A stretch of DNA of 22,500 bases, taken from assembly GCF_000002875.2 (NCBI RefSeq), contig NC_009393.2, forward strand, positions 135,001 through 157,500. The letters run 5' to 3'. Source of the DNA: Leishmania infantum JPCM5 (Eukaryota; Euglenozoa; Kinetoplastea; Trypanosomatida; Trypanosomatidae). Below are positions 1 to 7,192 of this stretch, piece after piece (the first letter of the stretch is position 1; every line of letters begins with the position of its first letter). Under the pieces are notes generated by a model. The model was given only the letters and a program-made list of their open reading frames with translations, searched no databases and was not told the origin of the DNA. A program made the translations under genes and the position numbers.

Positions 1-1
1 C

Positions 2-541
2 TCCACAGCGGGCGACGACAACGCGGAGGCTAAGGAAGAGGCGCCGATACCGCCGCTGTGGCGCATGGCCGCCATCAACCGCGCTCGCACTCGCTACGTC
101 TTTCTCGCCTACTACAAGCAGCACATCATCTCCAAAGAGGTGTACGACTACTGCGTCGATACGAGGCTGATTGACGGCGGACTCGCCCGGCGGTGGCGGC
201 TGCCGGGGTATGAGCGGCTGTGCTGCACGGCGTGCGGTGTGCCCGGGGCAGCGAGTCTGGCAGCGAGCATCACCTCCAAGTACGCCCTGCGCGATCGGCA
301 GGAGCGGCGATTGACCACGTCAGCGTCGCAGCAGCGCATCCACGACACGGCCACGTGCCTTTGCCGAGTGCCCGCGGCCCAGCGCAGGAGTAAGTACTTT
401 GTGGCGTGTGCGGTGTGTGGGTGCCACGGTTGTTGCTCTGCAGATGCCATGAAGAGGCCGACGGAGGGAGACGGCGGCGAAAAGACAGACAAGACGCGGG
501 AGGAACCGTCCGTGAACGCACCTGGACGAGGAGAGGCGTAG
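2..541 (+). CDS. BUD31: BUD31/G10 pre-mRNA splicing factor, 5' end cut by the window edge
   Basis: The reading frame is open from base 2, so the true start lies upstream. BUD31 is a small zinc-binding protein of the spliceosome; in trypanosomatids the spliceosome mainly serves trans-splicing of the spliced leader. The sequence shows the family's order of motifs: a PLWR segment followed by RTRYVF and YYKQHIISKEVYDYC (human: TRYIF, then YYKR..ISRELYEYC), a GYERLCC motif with further cysteines at 221-235, CLCRVP at 356-373, and a final Cys-rich ACAVCGCHGCC at about 402-437. These cysteines match the zinc-cluster positions. Two oddities: about 30 extra residues lie between the CxxC-like motif and CLCRVP, and a charged tail of about 36 residues follows the last cysteines, where the human protein ends. 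Identification is from motif recall and is strong; the extensions are direct observation. Confidence 0.9.
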   Translation, partial: STAGDDNAEAKEEAPIPPLWRMAAINRARTRYVFLAYYKQHIISKEVYDYCVDTRLIDGGLARRWRLPGYERLCCTACGVPGAASLAASITSKYALRDRQERRLTTSASQQRIHDTATCLCRVPAAQRRSKYFVACAVCGCHGCCSADAMKRPTEGDGGEKTDKTREEPSVNAPGRGEA

Positions 542-1641
542 AAACGTTGATGTGGGACGGGATATGGTATGAGGAATGCGTGAGAAAGACTGGGCTGACA
601 TGTGCGGAGCTGTGAGGACGGCGTTCCCATCCGTCCTGCCCACACCCCACCTTGACGGGACCTCTTTTTTCTCGCGGTTACTTGTCGTCTGTATGTGTGT
701 GCGCAGACCTCCGCACGTTACTGAACGAGGGCGTCTCAAAGTCAAGTGCTGTAGGGTAGGCCGCGAGGTGGGTGAACGGCTTGTCGGTCTTCGGAGTGAC
801 CCACAAAGGGTCCAGCGGATGAGCAGATCTCTGAAGTCAGGCTGCTTGGCAATGGCCCTCTAGAGCCTCCTCGATCTCCTCTCCTCTGCGCTCTCTCGCT
901 GAGGTGTTTTGGCGTGTACTGATGTCTCGTGCGCGCCTCGCGCTCTTTTTCTGCTATCCTCCCTTCTCTGCGTGTTCCTCTCTCTATCCTCCCTTTTCTT
1001 GAGCGTGCATGGCCGCCCCCCTCCCCCACCTCCCTAATAATATGGAGGTGAGGCACATCGAAGTGGCGTGCCCTGAAGACGTGGTGGGGGTGTTGTGGGG
1101 GTGGGCACTCCTGAGGACTCGTCGGGAGACGGCCTGCTCGAGGAGCTTTTCCCTGAGGGGCGGCACCATCGCCAACAAGGCGCGGGCGCACGGAACCGCC
1201 AGCAGAACGGCACGCTACCGGTGGGGGTACTGTACCTCTTGCGCCGCAGTTTGGAGGGGGCGGTGATCTACATGCAGGCAAGACCTCCCACCTGGAATTC
1301 GGCACACTCTCTCGTCGCTGCCTCCCGCACCATGCGACGCTTCGCTGCGATGCAGTATGCCGTGCTCGGGGGCGCGAACGGGCTCGTGCTCTCCACCAGT
1401 AGGCCAGCAGGTCGTGGGTGCGCTGTACCTTCCACATGTTCTGCGGTCGCATCGGATCGCGGGAGTCGTGGAGGAGGCGTCGGACAGCATGCCCGCTGTC
1501 TTGACCGCGTGCGATTCTGCGCCCTCAGCCAGCGTACCGTAGGCGCCACGTCGCAAGCTCCGCGCGGTGGGGCCGGGCTTATCAGTCTCTCACAGCGCAT
1601 GCGCGCGACAGCAGTAATACAGCGAGGATCGCGGCCTGCAC

Positions 1642-1992
1642 ATGACTCTCCGCTGCTTCGCACATCACCTGCCTGTACGGATAGCAGATGGGCCGGCAGC
1701 GGCCGCTCGCCTCCAGCCTTGGCCTACACGAGGCGCCCGCTTCACGGCAGAACACCCTCGCTCTACCCCAGTTGGGGCAACGGTCGCCTTGGTGACGGAC
1801 CATCACCACTCCTCCCCATCCTGCATGCGCAGAAAGCAGTTGAATGGGTTTGAGCAGCAGTGGGTGTCGGCCTGGCGCTGAACACGCTGGGCGCGTACAC
1901 GCGCCGTTTGGTTTCACGAACGGAGCATCGACGTTGTGTTCTTCTACACCGCCCCGGCTCACTGAATCCTGCTGACACGCAACTCGCGTACC
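1642..1992 (+). pseudogene. Possible degenerate retroelement fragment (RNase H-like end)
   Basis: In the frame of base 1642 the translation contains FTAEHP, then VALVTDHH at about 1780-1803, then an N-G-F stretch, then DVVFFYT at about 1930-1950. In the +2-shifted frame, GSLNPADTQ follows at about 1955-1981. Retroelement RNase H domains of the DIRS/tyrosine-recombinase and LTR types commonly end in a pattern of the kind 'valvTDh ... hhyhPGslNPAD..SR', with acidic catalytic residues in both halves. Order and spacing fit, but a frame change at about 1880-1955 and a stop at 1992-1994 break it. No reverse-transcriptase YxDD core is visible upstream. The resemblance is by eye; chance remains possible. 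Confidence 0.35.
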
Positions 1993-2788
1993 TTTGAGGA
2001 GTGCAACTCCGCGCCGGGCTCATCTCTCGCCCGCTCGCATGCGAAGGACGTGGCGCTGCCACTTGCGAGCGGCACCCTTACCCCGCTGTGCGAGGGCCGG
2101 AGGGAGGACACAGAACGGCTGTCGGAGGAGCAAAATCTGTTGCAGGATTACGATGGGGTGATCCGTGTTTCGTCACAGCGAGTCCTCTCACGAAGGGCAG
2201 CGGTGGCTTCAGGGAGCACCGACGAAGTAAATCCCGGGCGAGAGAGCCCCATCCCCCCTCTGCATGCTGAGCCGTGCGTATGCCCCGCTCTTTTCATCCC
2301 CGTGCTCTCTTTGTGCTGTTCAAGGCTTGCTGAGCGAAGATGGACGACCAGTACTCGCGTCTTCCGGCAGCTTAGTGTCAACTAGCTATCCTACAACCTT
2401 CCCTGCGCACCCACCCACCCTTCCCCTTACCATTCGCCATTCCGCCCCTCGCCGCTTGAATGCACCGCTGCGCGCCATCGCCAGCCGCGAGCCTGCGCAT
2501 GTGTCTCGCTGTGCGTGTCGTGTTTTGCTTCTCGTGTGTGTGTGTGTGCCGAAGCGATCCGCATGGCACCCCCTATCGCCCATCCAATAGAATCTGCACA
2601 TCCGTCGTCCCTCTTGGCGTCTTCGGCCATACCCTGTCTGAGCCTCGTTCAGCCCCTCTCCTGCCCAACGGCACAGAAAGCGTGTAACGCAAGGAGAAGA
2701 GGCGGTAGAGGGAAGAGGCTCTCTCTCTCTCTCTGTGCCCTTGTGTGGTGCGCTGTGTTACGTATGCGCAACGGCTTGTATGAAGTGG

Positions 2789-2838
2789 TCTCTCTCCCGC
2801 CTTCTCACTCTCCTATCATCCCTCGTCGTGTGGCGAAG
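2789..2838 (+). promoter_or_regulatory. Likely trans-splice acceptor for the MFS gene
   Basis: A pyrimidine-rich tract (about 2789-2825) is followed by the first AG at 2837-2838; a second AG is at 2860-2861. Trypanosomatid spliced-leader addition uses this arrangement. Both sites lie downstream of the ATG at 2735 and upstream of the ATG at 2876, so they favour 2876 as the start. With the 2838 site an out-of-frame ATG at 2848 would be kept in the 5' UTR; with the 2861 site it would be removed. Confidence 0.5.
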
Positions 2839-2875
2839 CATCATACGATGCTTGTGCGAAGGTACTGCGCCACAC

Positions 2876-4741
2876 ATGCACGCGCACGAGCACCACTATG
2901 GCGCCGCGCCACTACCGGCGCCAGAGCAGGAGCAGCCTCTGGGCCACTACTTCTCCGTGACTTACGCGGAGCTCTTAAAGGCGCACGTGCTTGACGTGCA
3001 TCTTCCGAACATCCTCATCGGAATCAGCGCCAGCATCGAGGTACCGCTTGTCACCATTCTCGGCCGGCGCATCGGCGCCAACTACTCCTCTATCGCAGAC
3101 TACATCTCCGTCATGGCCCTGTGCCGCACGCTGCTGGACATCCCGTTCGGCATCACCGTTGAGTACGTTGGAGTGCGCAACGTTATGTTCCTCTGTCTGT
3201 TCCTAAATATCGTTGCCTCCCTCATCGGCCTCAACGTGAGCAACGGCGCCTCGCTCTTCGCCTTCTGCATGCTGAGCGGCATCAGCCTCGGCGGCTTCTT
3301 CCTGGCGCGTCACATCTTCGTTGCCGGCATCACCTCCAAGAAGTATCGTGGCCTGCTCATGGCAATTCTGTCAGGGCTGCTACGATGGGCACACGTCATC
3401 GGCCCCGTCGCTTCAGGCATCTTCGCCTCGTACTCGGGCGATGTCCGCTACTCCTTCGTTCTGTCGGCTGTCGCGAACAGCATCGCCTTCGGCACTCTAG
3501 TCATCGCCACGCAGTCGACTCGGTGCCAGCAAGTGTGCGAGCGCACGTGCAGGGCAAGCCTCGCGTCGTCTGTGGCAAGGACTCCGTTGCACTCAGAGCA
3601 AGAGGAGGACGCATCGGATATCGTCTGGCACCACCCGGGCGTGACTGGCAGGGACGGCGCATACGTAGCGACGGCACTGCTACCGCCGGCGACGGCATCT
3701 TTCCCGACAAAGAGCGGCGTTTCGAGTAGCTTGCCGGACTCGGCGAACCACCGTGTCATCGTCGGCGCGGAGAGGAATGGCAGCACTTCGCCCCCGCATG
3801 CTCACCACCTCCACCACACGCACGCGAACGGCGGTGTGGCAACGCGGCCCCGCAGCTGCAGTGCGGCGAGCACGGCGTCGGCGTCACTGCACCCGGACAC
3901 GGGGGCCTGCCAGGAGCACAACTTCCACCTCACAACGCTCTGGAGCACCTTCGTCGACTACTGGAGCGTGATCTGGCGCCTTGGCCTGTACATCGTGCTC
4001 GCCACCGTGCTGCGTGCGAACCGCAAGCTCCTCATTTCCTTTGCAGGAATGCGCGCCGCGATGACGGATGCGCAGGTCTCCTACCTGATGGGCTTCAGCT
4101 TCATCTTTGACGCCCTCCTGTTCCCTCTCGGCGGCTTGATGATGGACCTACTCGGGCGCCAGTTTGCCATGGTGCCCACCGCTGTCGGGCTCGGCATTGT
4201 CTTCATGTTCCTGCCCCTGTGTACGACGGAGCTGAAGCTCTACGTGGCCGCGTCGGCCTTCGGCATCGTGGACGCACTGGGGTGCGGCATCATCATGACG
4301 CTCACGGCGGATCGGGCCCCGCCGCGCTGCGGGGCGCCGTTCTTTGGCATCATGCGGACGGTGCAGGACATGGGCCACGTTGTTGGCGCTCGCGGTGTGT
4401 CAAGCCTCATGCGCTACGCCGGCTTCGATGTGTGCTGCTGGATGCTGACGGTGGCCGGCTTCTTCACGGCGGTGTGGGGCATGTACGGGGTCCCAAGCGA
4501 TACAGAGGCGCTTCCCGAGGCACCACGGCTGGAGCAGGCGGCGGTCGTCGCACATGAGCGGCGGCTGCACATGCTCTCTTCCTACTCCCAAAGCAGCGAG
4601 GAGACGGCGCCGCTGGCGGTTGTGTCGGCGACGGCGACGCCATCCACGACAACGTACGGCACCGCGACACGGCCGCAGCCTGCGCCGTGCGTGAGACGGC
4701 AAGAAGGTGGGGAGGGATACCGCAGCGTTGCGCGGAGCTGA
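2876..4741 (+). CDS. Major facilitator superfamily transporter, His-rich central loop
   Basis: A 621-residue membrane protein with the 6 + 6 helix layout of major facilitators. The first helical block runs from about 2983 to 3530, the second from about 3960 to 4490. A motif-A-like loop is visible in each half: a D-I-P-F-G ... Y-V-G-V-R stretch at about 3136-3180, and GGLMMDLLGRQ at about 4132-4164. The loop between halves is long, about 145 residues (3510-3950), hydrophilic, and contains a His cluster (HAHHLHHTH, 3797-3823) that could bind metal or be a regulatory site; that is inference. The substrate is not recognisable. Start: the frame extends back to 2735, but the added 47 residues lie upstream of the likely splice acceptors and before a hydrophilic leader, so 2876 is preferred. 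Hydrophilic N- and C-tails are expected on the cytosolic side. No frameshifts seen. Confidence 0.82.
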   Translation: MHAHEHHYGAAPLPAPEQEQPLGHYFSVTYAELLKAHVLDVHLPNILIGISASIEVPLVTILGRRIGANYSSIADYISVMALCRTLLDIPFGITVEYVGVRNVMFLCLFLNIVASLIGLNVSNGASLFAFCMLSGISLGGFFLARHIFVAGITSKKYRGLLMAILSGLLRWAHVIGPVASGIFASYSGDVRYSFVLSAVANSIAFGTLVIATQSTRCQQVCERTCRASLASSVARTPLHSEQEEDASDIVWHHPGVTGRDGAYVATALLPPATASFPTKSGVSSSLPDSANHRVIVGAERNGSTSPPHAHHLHHTHANGGVATRPRSCSAASTASASLHPDTGACQEHNFHLTTLWSTFVDYWSVIWRLGLYIVLATVLRANRKLLISFAGMRAAMTDAQVSYLMGFSFIFDALLFPLGGLMMDLLGRQFAMVPTAVGLGIVFMFLPLCTTELKLYVAASAFGIVDALGCGIIMTLTADRAPPRCGAPFFGIMRTVQDMGHVVGARGVSSLMRYAGFDVCCWMLTVAGFFTAVWGMYGVPSDTEALPEAPRLEQAAVVAHERRLHMLSSYSQSSEETAPLAVVSATATPSTTTYGTATRPQPAPCVRRQEGGEGYRSVARS

Positions 4742-5675
4742 CGGTGTCTGTGTCGGCGTGTGTGGGGCCATACACAACATGGTGCAAATGGTTCGCCGCA
4801 TGCCCAACCTGCTCGACCCTCCCCCATTCCATCCATCACCCTCTCCCCCATCTTTGCACGGGGGGGGGATGATCGTGCCCCGACGACATCCTTTTTCATG
4901 GCGGGTATGGGACTGGAGAGAGAGACCAGAGAGCGCGAGGAAAGAAAGCGGGGACACTGTCGCCACTGCGGATGCCGCGCCGGCTCGCACGCTCTTCCGC
5001 AGCCGCCGTGTCCCTTCCCATTGCCCTCTCTTTCGCGCGCGCGCGTTCAGCAGCGGTGCTCGTGCACGCCCACTTATCTCCCGCTCTCCCTGCCATCCGA
5101 TCCGCCCTCCCTCTTACATCCCCGCATACGCTTTTCCTTCGTTTTGGTCGTTAGCGAGCGATGTCCTTTCTCGTCCTCCGCCTCTCTAAGCCGCCCCGAG
5201 TGACGCACGCGCCAGTGTGTCTTCTCATGTGTTGTTGTTCGTTTTTCTGCAGGGGGGCTGGTTGGTTGGTGGTGGTGGTGCTCTCTGTGCGCTCTGCCAT
5301 CCGTGTGCAGGCGCTTCGCTTCATCCTCATTCATTGGCTTCCTTGTGACTGTTCGCGTGTAACCTCCTCCCCTCTCCCCTTCGCCTCTGTTCTCCAACTA
5401 AAGCCCATCAACGCCACCACCATCATTGTCGTCCTCTTCTCAGGTGTATCAGCCAACATGGAAACCAACAAAAAGAAAACAGAGATCGGGCACGCATGCG
5501 TGTGACGGCAAGTATATGGGCAGCTGTCGCTGGCGTTGCGCGGTGCATCCAGTCAGTCGGTGGGCCGGTGTATTGCTGTGCGCATGTGCGTGTGCGTGAT
5601 AGGCACGCCTCTCTTCTTTTCCTATCCTTTCTTACTGTTCTTGCCGCCACGAAGTACACAGTCACCCACACATAC

Positions 5676-5701
5676 ATACATACGCATGCATATGTATGTA
5701 T
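5676..5701. repeat. AT-rich inverted repeat (8-bp stem)
   Basis: ATACATAC at 5676-5683 is the reverse complement of GTATGTAT at 5694-5701, around a 10-base loop that itself contains the palindrome GCATGC. It sits in an unusually AT-rich, alternating purine-pyrimidine block (about 5665-5712) within otherwise GC-rich DNA. It may only reflect a simple-sequence repeat. Confidence 0.6.
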
Positions 5702-6304
5702 ACATATATATGTGGGAGAGGGGTATGCGCTTCTCTCTTTTACATCTCTCCCACTCTGTCTTCGGGGTACGAGGGGAAAGGGGGGGGGCTGTGCGCGCGT
5801 CAGATGTGATAAAGGAGAATAAGGCATGCTTGCTTCTGAGAGAGAGACGTGTGCCGGTCGCAGCTGTTGCGATATGCATGTGTAGCTAAGCCTGTCTCAA
5901 GCTTGTCTGTGTGTAAGTGTATCTGTGTAAGTGTATGTGTGGCGGTGTAGTTGCTCTCGTGTTCCCACACACCCACCCACCCTCTTCCTCTCCTCCTCTA
6001 TAACCGCCACTGTTTAACGTGTGATGCACCCCCGTCTGTTTTCCGTTTGTGTTGTGTGGTAATTCCTCTTCACCCGCCGCCGCCGCCCTCCTACCTCCCC
6101 CTCATCTACATCGCTCAGGCAGTGCGCGCCTTTCGCGCGTCTCTCTGTGCTTTCTTGCCCTGGTGGCCCCCTCATGACAAGCGGGGGAGGGATGAAGGGA
6201 GGAGCGTCGCACATCTCCGTGCGTGGCGTTGCAGAGTCCAGTGCACCCCTCCCCCCACCCCTTATATCCCGGTCCATGCTCAGTCGCTTCACGTGGTGAC
6301 AGTG

Positions 6305-6900
6305 GTTTGAGGTCCTGGACGGCGCTGCGTCGGAGCGCCCGACGACAGCGAGCACGTGTGTGTCATCCATACGATAGGCAAAACGTGTCAGGGTGACTCG
6401 AGCGTATGCCTCACGCGGCCCTCACCCGGCCCACTGATGTGTGGGGAGGAGCCTGCGTGCAGCCCCCTCCCCCACCCCCGAGGGGGGTGGGATGCACCCG
6501 GTGGCAGCCAGCGCGATGGGCGCGGCTGTGAAGCGACCTGCGAAGCGGGAGGCGGGCAGGGTTTGAGGAAGAGGCCGTGTTCTCCGATGACCGAGTCGGC
6601 GCATTGCTGCAAGGCGTGTGGCTACCGCTGCTTCGCACCGTGGGATGAGGTCCCATGGCAGGGCCAGGGGGCTGATGTGGGGTTTCGCTCATGTTGTACA
6701 GCAGAGAACAGGCACGTTGAAAACGGAAAGCGAAGCCAAGCCGCTCTCCCGTGTGTGCGTATGCTGACTGCTCTCTGCTGCCTCTCACCCCGCTTCGCGC
6801 CATCGCCCCAACCCTCTGTGCTTGCAGTTGTCCGTGGCGTTGCGACTCGCACCGACACGGCAGTTGCTGCTGCTGTGTCGCCCCGCTGCATCCTTCTCGA
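6305..6900 (+). mobile_element. Probable SIDER2 short degenerate retroposon
   Basis: A block of about 550-600 bases that differs from the tracts around it: evenly mixed, GC-rich, with no TG or CT repeats. The text from about 6314 (ending in a GGAGCGCCCGACGAC segment) through the CGCGGCCCTCACCCGGCCCA stretch to the ACCGCTGCTTCGCACCGTGG stretch near 6630 matches my memory of the SIDER2 repeats found in hundreds of Leishmania 3' UTRs. SIDERs derive from the ingi/L1Tc retroposon lineage and have been linked to mRNA instability and translational control, so the element may act on the upstream transcript. The boundaries are approximate, I could not check the 79-base hallmark, and no 3' poly(A) tail is visible. 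A frame of 188 residues inside it (6356-6922) is not a gene. Confidence 0.6.
6471..6491. repeat. Perfect 9-bp GC hairpin inside the SIDER2-like block
   Basis: CCCACCCCC (6471-6479) and GGGGGTGGG (6483-6491) are exact reverse complements separated by a 3-base GAG loop. The RNA would form a very stable stem-loop. Whether it is shared by other SIDER2 copies is unknown to me. Confidence 0.75.
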
Positions 6901-7129
6901 ACTCTGCACACGCCCTATGTGAGAGCTCCCACACAAGCTGCCCACACCCCGCACATCTTTCTCTCCCTACTCTGATCCGCAGAGGTCCGCCGCACTAACA
7001 CGGCTCTGCGCTAACAGTATCCGTCATATCGACTTCGTCTGAACCCGGCAAGCGAGCAACAAAGAAAAGGCCAGACACACACACATACGCGCGCACGCGC
7101 GTGCCGCCGCCGCTGTCGCTGCTGCCCAA

Positions 7130-7163
7130 CCCCCTCCCTCTTCCTTTATCCGCTTTATTGCAG
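7130..7163 (+). promoter_or_regulatory. Trans-splice acceptor of VTC4
   Basis: A pyrimidine-rich tract of about 30 bases leads to TTGCAG with AG at 7162-7163. The first ATG downstream is the VTC4 start at 7193, giving a 29-base 5' UTR after the spliced leader. This is a textbook trypanosomatid acceptor. Confidence 0.75.
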
Positions 7164-7192
7164 GAACGAAAAGCGGACGCCCTGCCACCATC

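Larger units (their letters stand above)
542..2875. other. Region between BUD31 and the MFS gene, no intact gene seen
   Basis: About 2.3 kb without a convincing intact gene. 542-1000 and 2270-2790 look like ordinary Leishmania UTR and intergenic DNA: pyrimidine-rich runs, short TG repeats (2535-2548) and a CT repeat at 2721-2734. The middle part, about 1000-2260, is different. It lacks those tracts, has an even base composition, and shows partial open stretches in several frames broken by stops, as expected of decayed coding DNA (see the relic at 1642-1992). Confidence 0.6.
4742..7129. other. Long region between the MFS gene and VTC4
   Basis: About 2.4 kb with no convincing gene. It holds the MFS 3' UTR, a run of 9 G at 4860-4868, a (CG)6 run at 5034-5045 that could form Z-DNA, an AT-rich TATG/CATA block with a hairpin at 5676-5701, TG-rich stretches around 5900-5945, pyrimidine tracts at about 5970-6000 and 6063-6115 (the second followed by AG at 6117-6118), and a probable SIDER2 element from about 6310. 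Short frames such as 5161-5505 are low-complexity and look like chance. Confidence 0.7.

Noticed and set aside
1095..1853. 252-codon plus-strand frame and the 236-codon minus-strand frame at 742-1452
   Set aside because: No family resemblance along either frame, no acceptor in front, and the relic-like motifs nearby jump between frames; treated as decayed DNA rather than a gene.
2735..2875. 47-residue N-terminal extension of the MFS transporter
   Set aside because: Its ATG lies upstream of the best pyrimidine tract and acceptors, and the extra text reads like UTR.
5458..5505. 15-codon frame behind an acceptor-like TTCTCAG at about 5443
   Set aside because: Too short to support; noted only because of the acceptor-like context.
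6356..6922. 188-codon frame inside the SIDER2-like block
   Set aside because: Composition follows the repeat; no domain; such chance frames are common in SIDER copies.
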